A stretch of 64,000 bases of DNA from Flintibacter muris. GTDB lineage: Bacteria; Bacillota; Clostridia; Oscillospirales; Oscillospiraceae. The position numbers and the translations under genes were made by a program. The stretch's first letter is position 1. Every line of letters begins with the position of its first letter. Shown here one piece after another: positions 25,946 through 34,378 of this stretch. A model generated the notes under the pieces. It was given only the letters and a program-made list of their open reading frames with translations, had not been told where the DNA came from and did no database searches. The stretch lies in NCBI RefSeq assembly GCF_943192995.1, contig NZ_CALPCP010000008.1, positions 79,018-143,017 of the forward strand, in the 5' to 3' direction.

Positions 25946-26228
25946 TTAGTGAGCGCCCCATATGGATTTCGAGAGGCTCCCGGTCTTGAAGAGAACGAAA
26001 CACAACAGCACCGTGTACCCCATGCAGGTCCAGATGGCCCCCATCATGTCGCTGCCCGCCGCGATACCCTGCACCAGAACGGCGTAGATCGCCATGCAGA
26101 CCATGATAAGCATCCCCTGGAACCCCACGGCGAAAAGGGACTTGAAATAGTTGTTCCCCATGTGCCCGGCCTCCCGGTTGGCGATAGTGGCGAAGGGGAT
26201 AGGGGCAAGGCTGGTCATCAGTAGGGTA
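25946..26228 (-). pseudogene. C-terminal fragment of a VirB6/TrbL-like conjugation protein
   Basis: The last ~94 codons of an ICE-type polytopic membrane protein: SLAPIPFATIANREAGHMGN, then FQGMLIMVCMAIYAVLVQ, and the end GYTVLLCFVLFKTGSLSKS. This region is strongly conserved in clostridial conjugative transposons. The N-terminal part is gone; upstream DNA is a group II intron 3' end. It is a relic of an old conjugative element, separate from the one at 1-19,045. Confidence 0.75.
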
Positions 26229-26414
26229 AGCGCCCAGCGCCTTACCGTATTGCTACGGCAGGGTTCCAAACGCTTCCCTCCGAACCGGACGTACACCTCT
26301 CAATGTATCCGGCTCTCCAGATGTCAGCTTAAAGAGCTGTGCATTTTGGCGTGGCATTCCAGGCATAGCGCAAGTGTTTTCCTGCGCTTATAAAGCATAT
26401 CTGTCTTTTTTTTT
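26229..26414 (-). mobile_element. 3' remnant of a group II intron
   Basis: Reading the minus strand: an end of the intron-encoded maturase (KRRKTLALCLECHAKMHSSL, stop at 26334), then a 34-nt domain V at 26315-26282 (GAGCCGGATACATTG .. ACGTCCGGTTC), then a domain VI-like hairpin (CCGTAGCAATACGG). The 5' part of the intron and nearly all the reverse transcriptase are missing. It directly abuts the VirB6-like exon, so it marks the original insertion site. Confidence 0.8.
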
Positions 26415-26506
26415 GCGCAACTTATTGTACCTTATCGAATGGCAAGGCATAATTAAGATTGCCGTACTTTCTGAAGCAGGGGAACTTATCAGAGACAAAC
26501 AAAGGA

Positions 26507-26556
26507 CCCCGCCAGCAAGCCTGTTGAGGGCCTGCCGGCGAGGGTGCTTTTATTTA
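26507..26556 (+). terminator. Long stem-loop with T-rich tail
   Basis: An interrupted stem, CCCGCC..GCA..GCC paired with GGC..TGC..GGCGAGGG, is followed by TTTTATTTAT. It sits in a 140-nt stretch with no plus-strand gene upstream, so it is probably left over from lost DNA, or it protects the convergent 111-aa gene. Confidence 0.45.
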
Positions 26557-26559
26557 TAG

Positions 26560-26895
26560 TCAATTTCCAGATAGACTTGAATTTATCTCTTGAACAATAG
26601 CACTTAATTGTGCTTCTAATTGTGCAATGTTATCAGTATTTTGATTGAGATTGTATAATAAGGTTCCAATGTCTTCATGCCATATTAAAACATATTCAAT
26701 ATCATTGGTATGAACTTTGATAAAGTCAAAGAAAATACCCTCAACTTTTTTATCTGCCTGCATTTGGTATTTTTTACAAAATAGTTTTGCTAAATAATCA
26801 ATACCGTCGAAATAATCAAAATTAGTGATCCAAAATTCTACCCTGTTCCCTTTGCTTGAATTGAAGTGCTTTTCGTATGTTATTTCGTTTAGCAT
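26560..26895 (-). CDS. Hypothetical 111-aa protein, AT-rich
   Basis: A soluble protein starting MLNEITYEKHFNSSKGNRVE, with aromatic, acidic content and a helical C-terminus (NTDNIAQLEAQLSAIVQE). Its base composition is clearly AT-richer than the neighbours, suggesting recent transfer. Start chosen at ATG 26895, with a distant GGAGG. The 75 nt upstream in the same frame are GC-rich and unrelated. The family is not recognised. Confidence 0.55.
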   Translation of the reverse strand: MLNEITYEKHFNSSKGNRVEFWITNFDYFDGIDYLAKLFCKKYQMQADKKVEGIFFDFIKVHTNDIEYVLIWHEDIGTLLYNLNQNTDNIAQLEAQLSAIVQEINSSLSGN

Positions 26896-26979
26896 TTTCC
26901 CAGTGCCTCCACCTGTGGATTTTCCGGCTGGAGCACCCACGCCTCCGGGGACGGCCAGGGCGGGGGTCACACTTTGCGG

Positions 26980-27411
26980 TTACAGCTTGTCGATCTCCTC
27001 CTGCTCCACCGTCTTGATGCCCCGGGCGGAGAGGGCGGCTGTGGCAGCGGAGTTGTCCTCCACCCGGAAGATCATGTAGGCGTGGTCCACATCCTTGCCG
27101 CCCAGAAAGGCGTACATATACTCCACGTTTACCTTGGCGTCGGTAAGGGCCTGGAGGACCTTGTTCAGCCCGCCGGGCACATCGGGGATGGCCACCCCCA
27201 GCACCGGGGTGATGTTGTTGATAAAGCCGGCGTCTTTCAGCACAGTGGTGGTCTTATACACGTCGTCCACAATGATGCGGGCAATACCAAAGTCGCTGGT
27301 CTCGGCCAGGGAAAAGGCCCGCATGTCGATTTGGTTCTGGGCCAGCACGCCGGTCATGGCGTATAGGGAACCGGGCTTGTTCTCCAAAAAGACAGAAATC
27401 TGCTTAATCAT
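26980..27411 (-). CDS. ACT-domain protein
   Basis: A 143-aa protein with two ACT domains (KQISVFLENKPGSLYAMTGV at the start; GGLNKVLQALTDAKVNVEYM midway). ACT domains bind amino acids. This type is regularly found with phenylacetate-CoA ligase and indolepyruvate oxidoreductase genes, as here, and probably senses an aromatic amino acid. Start at ATG 27411 after GGAGGG. It starts 13 nt after the paaK stop, as the last gene of the cluster. Confidence 0.9.
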   Translation of the reverse strand: MIKQISVFLENKPGSLYAMTGVLAQNQIDMRAFSLAETSDFGIARIIVDDVYKTTTVLKDAGFINNITPVLGVAIPDVPGGLNKVLQALTDAKVNVEYMYAFLGGKDVDHAYMIFRVEDNSAATAALSARGIKTVEQEEIDKL

Positions 27412-27424
27412 AATGGTACCCTCC

Positions 27425-28726
27425 TCAAATTTTCCGCTTGTCGATAACCCGGACCGCCTTGCCCTCGCTGCGGACAATGGACTTGGGGGCCACCAGGGTG
27501 ACCTTGGCGGTGATGCCCAGCATAGAGCGCAGGCCGTCCACCAGCTCCTTCTGGCGGCGGTTGATCTCGCCCATGTTGTCGGTGAACATCTCGGGGGTCA
27601 TCTCCACCTGGATGTCCAGGGTGTCGGTGGACTTCACCCGGTCTACGATAATCTGGTAGTTGGCGGGGTAGCCGTGGTTGAGCAGGACGGTCTCAATCTG
27701 GGAGGGGAAGACGTTAACCCCCCGGATGATGAGCATGTCGTCAGACCGGCCCATGGGCTTGCACATCTTCACGTGGGTGCGGCCGCAGGAGCACTTCTCC
27801 CGGGTGAGCATGCAGATATCCCGGGTGCGGTAGCGAAGCAGAGGGAAGGCCTCCTTGGTAATGGAGGTGAACACCAGCTCGCCCTTGGAGCCCTCAGGCA
27901 GGACCTCACCGGTGTCGGGGTCGATAATCTCGGCAATGAAGTGGTCCTCGTTGATGTGCATACCCGTCTGGGCGGAGCACTCAAAGGACACGCCGGGGCC
28001 GGAAAGCTCGGTCAGGCCGTATATATCGTAGGCTTTAATACCCAGAGTATTCTGAATGTCCCGGCGCATCTCCTCGCTCCAGGCCTCCGCGCCGAAAATG
28101 CCCGCTTTCAGGGGGATCTGGTCGGGGGTGAGGCCCATCTCCTTCATGGTCTCGCCGATATAGGCGGCGTAGGAGGGGGTACAGCACAAAATGGTGGCGG
28201 ACAGGTCCTGAATAAACATGATCTGCCGCTCGGTGTTGCCCGAGGAGGTGGGGATGGTGAGACAGCCCACCTTGTGGGAACCGCCGTTCAGACCGGGGCC
28301 GCCGGTGAACAGGCCATAGCCGTAGGACACCTGGCACACATCCTCCTCGGTGCCCCCGGCGGCCATGATGGCCCGGGCGCAGCAGTCCTCCCACAGGTCA
28401 ATGTCGTGCTGGGTATAGAAGGCCACCACCCGCTTGCCCGTGGTACCGGAGGTGGACTGGATGCGCACGCACTCCTTCAGCGGCTTGGCTACCAGCCCGT
28501 AGGGGTAGGCCTCCCGCAGGTCGGCCTTGGTGATAAAGGGCAGCTTGTACAGGTCGTCGCTGGACTTAATGTCGTCCGGGGTGAGGCCCTTCTCTTCCAT
28601 CTTTTTCCGGTAGTAGGGCACGTTGTCCCAGACGTGGCGCACCTGCTTCACAAGCCGCTCGTCCTGCCAGGCCTTGATTTGTTCCCGGGACGCACACTCG
28701 ATCTCGGGCTGGTAGTATCTTTCCAT
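27425..28726 (-). CDS. paaK: Phenylacetate-CoA ligase
   Basis: A 433-aa adenylate-forming enzyme that activates phenylacetate or related aryl acids with ATP and CoA. Signature sequences include IQSTSGTTGKRVVAFYTQHD (P-loop-like, about 90-109), YGLTELSGPG, and the C-terminal half with GRSDDMLIIRGVNVFPSQIE. Start chosen at ATG 28726, 9 nt after AAAGGA. With IorAB it would couple decarboxylated aromatic 2-oxoacids to CoA chemistry and allow ATP recovery. Confidence 0.93.
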   Translation of the reverse strand: MERYYQPEIECASREQIKAWQDERLVKQVRHVWDNVPYYRKKMEEKGLTPDDIKSSDDLYKLPFITKADLREAYPYGLVAKPLKECVRIQSTSGTTGKRVVAFYTQHDIDLWEDCCARAIMAAGGTEEDVCQVSYGYGLFTGGPGLNGGSHKVGCLTIPTSSGNTERQIMFIQDLSATILCCTPSYAAYIGETMKEMGLTPDQIPLKAGIFGAEAWSEEMRRDIQNTLGIKAYDIYGLTELSGPGVSFECSAQTGMHINEDHFIAEIIDPDTGEVLPEGSKGELVFTSITKEAFPLLRYRTRDICMLTREKCSCGRTHVKMCKPMGRSDDMLIIRGVNVFPSQIETVLLNHGYPANYQIIVDRVKSTDTLDIQVEMTPEMFTDNMGEINRRQKELVDGLRSMLGITAKVTLVAPKSIVRSEGKAVRVIDKRKI

Positions 28727-28755
28727 GGGGATCATTCCTTTCGGATTATGTGTAT

Positions 28756-28781
28756 GTTCTTTTTCTTGAAAGAAAAAGAAC
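28756..28781. repeat. GTTCTTTTTC inverted repeat, copy 2
   Basis: Perfect 12-bp arms GTTCTTTTTCTT/AAGAAAAAGAAC with a 2-nt centre, between the 129-aa gene and paaK. It is related to the repeat at 21634. Confidence 0.55.
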
Positions 28782-28840
28782 CAAAAAGAACTTTGCCAGA
28801 CTCCCCCGTCACAAAGAGGGGCTTTTCCGTGGACGGGGAA

Positions 28841-29230
28841 TCAGCGGGGAAATGTTCCTGCCGGGAGTATATACTTGGGAGAACCATCCCGAAACATCAG
28901 CGCAAAGGAGAGATTGACCGGAATGGGCGGGTTGCTGAGATACGCCTCCCCAATCCGGAGAGCCTCCTGCTGCAGACGGCCGGTGGTCTCCTTGCGGTTG
29001 AGGTCGATCCCCGTGGGGTCAAACCCATCCAGCCGCAAATCCAGGGTGATGGTCGCATAACACAGCCCCTGGTACCAATCGAAATAGACGTCATAAACCG
29101 GGGACTTGACATACCGCTCCGGCAGGTTTTTCGCGAAGTAGGGCGGCAGCTTTCTCTGTTTTATTTTCGCCCGGGCAGCGGCGGCAAGGCCGTAAAGCAG
29201 CCAGCCCAACTCCTTGAAAAATTTCACCAC
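28841..29230 (-). CDS. Hypothetical 129-aa protein in the ior-paaK cluster
   Basis: A protein with a hydrophobic N-terminus (VKFFKELGWLLYGLAAAARA), possibly one membrane anchor, then a compact domain with DVYFDWYQGLCYATITLDLR. It starts at a GTG with a weak ribosome site, so the exact start is uncertain. It lies between iorB (21-nt gap) and paaK. No known function; association with the oxidoreductase pathway is by position only. Confidence 0.6.
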   Translation of the reverse strand: MVKFFKELGWLLYGLAAAARAKIKQRKLPPYFAKNLPERYVKSPVYDVYFDWYQGLCYATITLDLRLDGFDPTGIDLNRKETTGRLQQEALRIGEAYLSNPPIPVNLSFALMFRDGSPKYILPAGTFPR

Positions 29231-29251
29231 TCTTATCGCACTGCACCTCGT

Positions 29252-29824
29252 TTACGCGTTTTTCCCCAGCTCAAAAGCCTTTTTGTTCAGCTCCAGGAAT
29301 TTGGGGGGCACCATGGCCTCCAGAGATTCCTGCCAGGCCTGGTCGGGCAGGTCGAAGTAGTGGGACAGCCGGCCCATAAGGACAATGTTCACTGCCTTGG
29401 CTGAGCCGGCCTCCTCGGCCAGCTTGAGGCAGTCCAGGGCGTCCACCTTAGCCCCGGCGGAGCGCATCTTCTCCACCAGGTTGTCGGGATAGACCGCCGC
29501 GCCGGTGATGACGGGCATGGGGTCGATCTGCTGGGTGGAGGTGACGATCTGGCCGTCGGGCTTTAAGTAGCTCAGCCACCGGGCGGCCTCCAGCAGCTCA
29601 AAGGAGACAATGTAGTCCGCCTCCCCCTTGTCAATGACAGGGGAATTTACTTTATCGCCGTAGCGCACGTAGGTCACCACCGACCCGCCCCGCTGGGACA
29701 TGCCGTGGACCTCGGACACCTTCACGTCATAGCCCTGTTCCATCAGCAGGTGGCCCAGCAGCTTGGAGGCCAGCAGAGAGCCCTGGCCCCCCACGCCGAC
29801 AATCATAATATTTTTGGTTTCCAT
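29252..29824 (-). CDS. iorB: Indolepyruvate:ferredoxin oxidoreductase, beta subunit
   Basis: A 190-aa gamma-type 2-oxoacid oxidoreductase subunit (IMIVGVGGQGSLLASKLLGH at 6-25; KVSEVHGMSQRGGSVVTYVR). It pairs with IorA to oxidise aryl pyruvates to aryl-acyl-CoA with ferredoxin as acceptor. The 3-nt gap to iorA indicates coupled translation. Length is normal. Confidence 0.95.
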   Translation of the reverse strand: METKNIMIVGVGGQGSLLASKLLGHLLMEQGYDVKVSEVHGMSQRGGSVVTYVRYGDKVNSPVIDKGEADYIVSFELLEAARWLSYLKPDGQIVTSTQQIDPMPVITGAAVYPDNLVEKMRSAGAKVDALDCLKLAEEAGSAKAVNIVLMGRLSHYFDLPDQAWQESLEAMVPPKFLELNKKAFELGKNA

Positions 29825-29827
29825 TGC

Positions 29828-31585
29828 TCAACCCTCCTTCCCGGTACTCTGGAACGCCTTCACGCCGCACAGCTGTTCGCACACGCCGCAGCCCACGCAC
29901 AGGGTGGCGTCCACATGGGCCTTGCCCTCCCTGATGGAGATGGCGGGACAGCCGATTCTCATACAGCTGCGGCAGCCCACGCACTTGACCACGTCCACCT
30001 TCAGGGGAGCGCTATGCTTGACGTATTTGAGCAGTGCACAGGGGCGGCGGCTGATGATGACGGAGGGCTCCTCCACGGCCAGCTCCTCCTTTAAAACGGT
30101 ATCGCAGGCCTTCAAATCGTAGGGGTCCACCACCCGGACCCGTGTAAAGCCCATAGCCTTGCACAGGGCCTCCAGGTCAATTTTTCCGGCGGGGTCGCCC
30201 TTGATATTGTAGCCGGTGGTGGGGTTTTGCTGGTGTCCGGTCATGCCGGTAATGGAGTTGTCCAAAATAATCACAGTGGAGTTGGACTGGTTATAGGCGA
30301 TATTGGCAAGGCCCGTCATGCCCGAGTGCATAAAGGTGGAGTCACCAATGACGGCCACGGTTTTGCCCTCGGCCTCCGCACCCAGAGCCTTGTTGAAGCC
30401 GTGGACGGCGGAGATGGAGGCCCCCATACACAATGTCATGTCCATGGCGGCCAGGGGGGCCACCGCCCCCAGGGTGTAGCAGCCGATATCACCCAGAACG
30501 GTACATTTGTTTTTACTCAGGGTGTAGAACAGTCCCCGGTGGGGGCACCCGGCGCACATGACGGGAGGACGGGGCGGGATGGGGTCGTCAATGGCGCGGC
30601 CCTCATAGACCTCCTCCCCCATCTTTTTCGCGATGAGGTTCTGGGAGAACTCCCCCTCAACGGGCAGGAAATCCTTGCCGGAGACAGCAAGGCCCAGCGC
30701 TTTACAGTGGTTCTCTATGACGGGGTCCAGCTCTTCCACCACAACAAGCTTTTCCACTTTACAGGCAAAATCCTGAATCAGCTTGACAGGCAGGGGGTTG
30801 GTCATACCCAGCTTGAGAATAGAGACAGCGTCCCCAAAGACCTCTTTTACGTACTGGTAGGAGGTGGAGGAGGTAATGACGCCTACCGTGGTATCGCCCT
30901 TCTCCGCCTTCGACATCTCCACCCGGTTGATGGAGGCGGTCTCCGCCCACGCCTGAAGCCTGCGGGTGCGCTCCTCCACAAAGGGGTGGCGGCGGATGGC
31001 GTTGCCGGGCATCATGACGTACTTGGCAATATCCTTCTCATAGGGCTTTACGGCGGGCTCCATCCGGCCAGAGGTCTCTACCAACGACTGAGAGTGGGCC
31101 ACCCGGGTACACATCTTTAACAGCACCGGGGTGTCAAACTGCTCGGACAGCTCATAGGCCAGCTTGGTAAACTCCAGAGCCTCGGCGGAGTCGGAGGGCT
31201 CCAGCATGGGCACCTTGGCGGCAATGGCGTGGTGGCGGGAGTCCTGCTCGTTCTGGGAGGAGTGCATCCCGGCATCGTCGGCCACCCCCACCACCATACC
31301 GGCGTTGACCCCGGTGTAGCTCATGGTGAACAGGGGGTCGGCGGCCACATTTAGGCCCACGTGCTTCATGGCACAGAAGGACCGCTTGCCCGCCAGACAG
31401 GCCCCGAAGGCGGTCTCCATAGCCACCTTCTCGTTGGGGGCCCACTCACAGTAGATTTCATCATACTTGGCGGCCTCCTCGGTGATCTCGGTGCTGGGGG
31501 TGCCGGGGTAGCTGGAGATCACGCAGCAGCCCGCCTCATACAGTCCCCGGGCAACGGCGGCGTTGCCCAACATCAGTTGCTTCAT
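29828..31585 (-). CDS. iorA: Indolepyruvate:ferredoxin oxidoreductase, alpha subunit
   Basis: A 585-aa thiamine-diphosphate enzyme. The N-terminal pyrimidine-binding domain shows SSYPGTPSTEITEEAAKYDE. The TPP-binding half follows the CAGCPHRG motif (about 345), with GDIGCYTLG and GDSTFMHSG. The C-terminus carries two 4Fe-4S motifs (CVGCRSCMRIGCP and CVGCGVCEQLC) that pass electrons to ferredoxin. It forms an operon with iorB and probably the downstream paaK and ACT genes, serving fermentation or synthesis of aromatic amino acids. Confidence 0.96.
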   Translation of the reverse strand: MKQLMLGNAAVARGLYEAGCCVISSYPGTPSTEITEEAAKYDEIYCEWAPNEKVAMETAFGACLAGKRSFCAMKHVGLNVAADPLFTMSYTGVNAGMVVGVADDAGMHSSQNEQDSRHHAIAAKVPMLEPSDSAEALEFTKLAYELSEQFDTPVLLKMCTRVAHSQSLVETSGRMEPAVKPYEKDIAKYVMMPGNAIRRHPFVEERTRRLQAWAETASINRVEMSKAEKGDTTVGVITSSTSYQYVKEVFGDAVSILKLGMTNPLPVKLIQDFACKVEKLVVVEELDPVIENHCKALGLAVSGKDFLPVEGEFSQNLIAKKMGEEVYEGRAIDDPIPPRPPVMCAGCPHRGLFYTLSKNKCTVLGDIGCYTLGAVAPLAAMDMTLCMGASISAVHGFNKALGAEAEGKTVAVIGDSTFMHSGMTGLANIAYNQSNSTVIILDNSITGMTGHQQNPTTGYNIKGDPAGKIDLEALCKAMGFTRVRVVDPYDLKACDTVLKEELAVEEPSVIISRRPCALLKYVKHSAPLKVDVVKCVGCRSCMRIGCPAISIREGKAHVDATLCVGCGVCEQLCGVKAFQSTGKEG

Positions 31586-31612
31586 ATCGTTTTCCTGCTT
31601 TCTTCCTTATAG

Positions 31613-31726
31613 TGGCTCCCTCCTTGAGGGAGCAGTCACCGCCAAAGGCGGTGACTGAGGGAGTTTTTGTCTGACGCACTCCCTTCGCCGCGGCTCCGCC
31701 GTGCCACCTCCCTCTCAGAGAGAGGC
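31613..31726. repeat. CTCCCTC/GAGGGAG dispersed repeat, copy 1
   Basis: CTCCCTCCTTGAGGGAG, then CACCGCCAAAGGCGGTG, then GAGGGAG, followed by a second related module. The same layout recurs at about 47165-47310, 52692-52795 and 59459-59517. It lies between yerC and iorA. Confidence 0.75.
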
Positions 31727-32032
31727 TTATTCCTTTTCGTGCAGCCCTTCCCGGGCGATAACCTCCCGCATCACGCCGCCCGCGCCGTTGTCCAGCATGG
31801 ACCGCCGGACCCGGCTGATGGTGGCGCTGGAGGCCCCCGTTCTGTCCAGAATGTCCAGATAAACCAGCCCCTGCTGCAAATACACCGCCACATCAAAGCG
31901 CTGCTCCAAAGAGCGCAGCTCTGTGGGGGTACACAGATCGTCGAAGAACCGGCAGCACTCGTCCAGATCCTTCAGTTTCAGGATGGTCTCGTACAGGGCC
32001 ATGCTCCGCTCTCTCCTGTCCCCTTTCGCCAT
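31727..32032 (-). CDS. YerC/YecD-type TrpR-related regulator
   Basis: A 101-aa TrpR-superfamily protein (LKDLDECCRFFDDLCTPTEL; helix-turn-helix DILDRTGASSATISRVRRSM). The Bacillus YerC group has no firmly known ligand. Its place upstream of iorAB suggests it may sense tryptophan or another aromatic compound and regulate the cluster; this is inference. Start at ATG 32032 with GGGGTT upstream, weak. Confidence 0.88.
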   Translation of the reverse strand: MAKGDRRERSMALYETILKLKDLDECCRFFDDLCTPTELRSLEQRFDVAVYLQQGLVYLDILDRTGASSATISRVRRSMLDNGAGGVMREVIAREGLHEKE

Positions 32033-32417
32033 GATAACCCCTCCTTTTCCAGCAGCTTTTCAGCGCAAAATTCACCGCTATAAAGTTTAGCATAGGAAAG
32101 TGCGAAAGTAAAGAGCGGACGCGGGAAAAATTATGGGTTTATAGCAATCATCAGCTTTGCTGACATATGTAAGGGCGGCCTGTGGCCGCCCGCCTGTCAC
32201 GGGCAGACCTGTTTATTTCTGCGGACGGCCCCGGCGCGCCCTTGGCAGCAGCCGCCAACCTGCGGTGACCAAGTCGTCCCGCCCTGCAAATATGACGGTT
32301 TCTGTGGGGTTCGGGAATTTTCTTGACAGGACGGGAAATATGCGCTACAATACTTTAACGGTTAAAATCAATAAAGTTTCGCGGGTATCCGCCCGCTTTT
32401 AGAAAGGAACATGCGCA
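32033..32417. repeat. Intergenic region with dispersed repeats and the ligase promoter
   Basis: No gene. It holds the TTTATAGCAATCATCAG module (32138-32154), the AAGGGCGGCC..GGCCGCCCG palindrome (about 32171-32194), a GC-rich second half, and then a promoter at 32323-32351. Confidence 0.7.
32323..32351 (+). promoter_or_regulatory. Promoter of the acyl-CoA ligase
   Basis: TTGACA (32323-32328), 17-nt spacer, TACAAT (32346-32351), about 66 nt before the ATG. Confidence 0.8.
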
Positions 32418-34052
32418 ATGCCTATCACCGACCTGTTGGAGCGCAACAGCAAACTGTACGGCGATGAGGTCGCCCTGGTGGAGATCAACCCGGAGGTCCG
32501 GGAGGAGCAGCGGGTCACCTGGAAGGAGTATGAGCTGATCCAGCCCACCGGCGACGCCCCCTACCGCCGGGAGATCACCTGGTCCGTCTTTGACGAGAAG
32601 GCCAACCGGGTGGCCAACATGCTGCTGGGCCGGGGCATCCGAAAGGGCCAGAAGGTGGCCATTCTGATGATGAACTGCCTGGACTGGCTGCCCATCTATT
32701 TCGGCATCCTGAAAACCGGGGCGGTGGCCGTCCCCCTGAACTTCCGCTACACCGCAGACGAGATTGAATACTGCCTCAAGCTGGCCGATGCCGACGTGCT
32801 TTTCTTCGGCCCTGAGTTCATTGGGCGGATGGAGACCATTGTCCCCAAAATTTCCAGACAGATGCTCCTCTTCTTTGTGGGGGAGCACTGCCCCCCCTTC
32901 GCTGAGGACTACCTGTGGGCCACCGTCAACTGTTCCAGCCGCCCTCCCAAGGTGCTGGTGGACGACGAGGATGAGGGGGCCATCTACTACTCCTCCGGCA
33001 CCACCGGCTTCCCCAAGGCCATTCTGCTCAAGCACACCGCCCTGATGCAGTCCGCCCGGATGGAGGCCATCCACCACGAGACCACCCATGAGGACGTGTT
33101 TTTGTGCATTCCGCCCCTGTACCACACCGGGGCCAAGATGCACTGGTTCGGCTCCCTGTTTACCGGAAGCAAGGCGGTTTTGCTCAAGGGCAACTCCCCC
33201 TCCGCCATTTTCCAGGCGGCCAGCCAGGAAAAATGTACCATTGTCTGGCTGTTGGTGCCCTGGGCCCAGGATATTCTGGCTGCCCTGGACCGTGGAGAGA
33301 TGAATATCGAAGATTTTCACCTGTCCCAATGGCGGCTGATGCATATCGGGGCCCAGCCGGTGCCCCCCTCCCTTATCAAACACTGGCTGGAGTACTTCCC
33401 CCACCACAAATATGACACCAATTACGGCCTGTCCGAGTCCACCGGCCCGGGCTGCGTCCACCTGGGGGTGGACAACGTCCACAAGGTGGGGGCCATTGGA
33501 GTCCCCGGCTATGGCTGGAAGATTAAAATTGTGGACGAGCAGAACCAGCCTGTGAAGCAGGGAGATGTAGGCGAGCTGTGCGTCAAGGGTCCCGGCGTGA
33601 TGGTGTGCTACTACCACAACGAGGAGGCTACTGCCGAGGTGCTGGAAAACGGCTGGCTCCACACCGGCGACATGGCCCGCCAGGACGAGGACGGCTTTGT
33701 CTTCCTGGTGGACCGGAAGAAGGACGTCATCATCTCTGGCGGCGAGAATCTGTACCCGGTGCAGATTGAAGACTTTTTGTCCGCCTACCCCAAGGTACAT
33801 GACGTGGCCGTGATCGGCCTGCCCGACAAGCGGCTGGGGGAGATTGCCGCCGCCATTATCCAGGTGAAGGAGGGCATGAACTGCACCGAGAGCGAGATCA
33901 ACCAGTTCTGCATGGACCTGCCCCGGTACAAGCGGCCCCGGAAAATCATCTTCGCCAGCGTCCCCCGCAACCCCACCGGAAAGATCGAAAAGCCCAAACT
34001 GCGGGAAACCTACTGCGGCGTCCGCCTGGTGGAGGCACAGAATCAGGGATAA
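32418..34052 (+). CDS. AMP-dependent acyl-CoA synthetase/ligase
   Basis: A 544-aa ANL-superfamily enzyme. The AMP-binding signature YYSSGTTGFPKAILLKHTA is near residues 192-210. YGLSESTGPG, the TGDMA hinge region and the C-terminal lysine motif PRNPTGKIEKPKL are all present. It activates a carboxylic acid with ATP and CoA; the substrate (medium-chain or aryl acid) is not predictable. An AGAAAGGA site precedes the ATG. It is divergent from yerC and transcribed alone, ending at a clear terminator. Confidence 0.92.
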   Translation: MPITDLLERNSKLYGDEVALVEINPEVREEQRVTWKEYELIQPTGDAPYRREITWSVFDEKANRVANMLLGRGIRKGQKVAILMMNCLDWLPIYFGILKTGAVAVPLNFRYTADEIEYCLKLADADVLFFGPEFIGRMETIVPKISRQMLLFFVGEHCPPFAEDYLWATVNCSSRPPKVLVDDEDEGAIYYSSGTTGFPKAILLKHTALMQSARMEAIHHETTHEDVFLCIPPLYHTGAKMHWFGSLFTGSKAVLLKGNSPSAIFQAASQEKCTIVWLLVPWAQDILAALDRGEMNIEDFHLSQWRLMHIGAQPVPPSLIKHWLEYFPHHKYDTNYGLSESTGPGCVHLGVDNVHKVGAIGVPGYGWKIKIVDEQNQPVKQGDVGELCVKGPGVMVCYYHNEEATAEVLENGWLHTGDMARQDEDGFVFLVDRKKDVIISGGENLYPVQIEDFLSAYPKVHDVAVIGLPDKRLGEIAAAIIQVKEGMNCTESEINQFCMDLPRYKRPRKIIFASVPRNPTGKIEKPKLRETYCGVRLVEAQNQG

Positions 34053-34060
34053 TACTTTCA

Positions 34061-34098
34061 AAAACAGAGGGATGGACACAGCATCCCTCTGTTTTGTT
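34061..34098 (+). terminator. Terminator of the acyl-CoA ligase
   Basis: Perfect 14-bp stem AAAACAGAGGGATG/CATCCCTCTGTTTT with loop GACACAG, followed by GTTTTT. Confidence 0.92.
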
Positions 34099-34104
34099 TT
34101 TCTG

Positions 34105-34133
34105 TTGACAGATACGTAAAACACGTATATACT
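34105..34133 (+). promoter_or_regulatory. Promoter of hicA-hicB
   Basis: TTGACA (34105-34110), 17-nt spacer, TATACT (34128-34133). The spacer contains TACGTAAAACACGTA, an inverted repeat that could be the HicB operator. Confidence 0.8.
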
Positions 34134-34159
34134 GATATATAGAAACGGAGTGATGTCAA

Positions 34160-34347
34160 ATGCCAATGACCCCGCGGGAAATGGTTCAACTTCTCCGGGC
34201 CAATGGGTATGTGTGCATTAACTCCAACGGTTTACACCGGAAATTCTGGAACGAAACGACCAAAAGGACGGTTATTGTACCCTATCACACAAAAGACTTA
34301 AAAAGGGTCTGGAGCAAAAGATATTGAAAGACGCAGGACTGAAGTAA
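34160..34347 (+). pseudogene. hicA: hicA toxin, frameshifted
   Basis: Starts MPMTPREMVQLLRANGYVCI with a GGAG site and has the HicA fold, including the histidine in NGLHRKF and the strand TVIVPYHTKDLK. At the A5 run 34300-34304 the frame turns into RVWSKRY and stops at 34327. Adding one A gives the normal HicA end KKGLEQKILKDAGLK and the stop at 34347. The toxin is therefore probably inactive, or depends on slippage, while hicB downstream is intact. Confidence 0.8.
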
Positions 34348-34378
34348 TTCAAACTGTCTGCAAAAGGAGCGCTGCACT

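Noticed and set aside
32355..34166. 603-codon minus-strand frame opposite the acyl-CoA ligase
   Set aside because: Shadow of a strongly recognisable AMP-binding enzyme on the plus strand.
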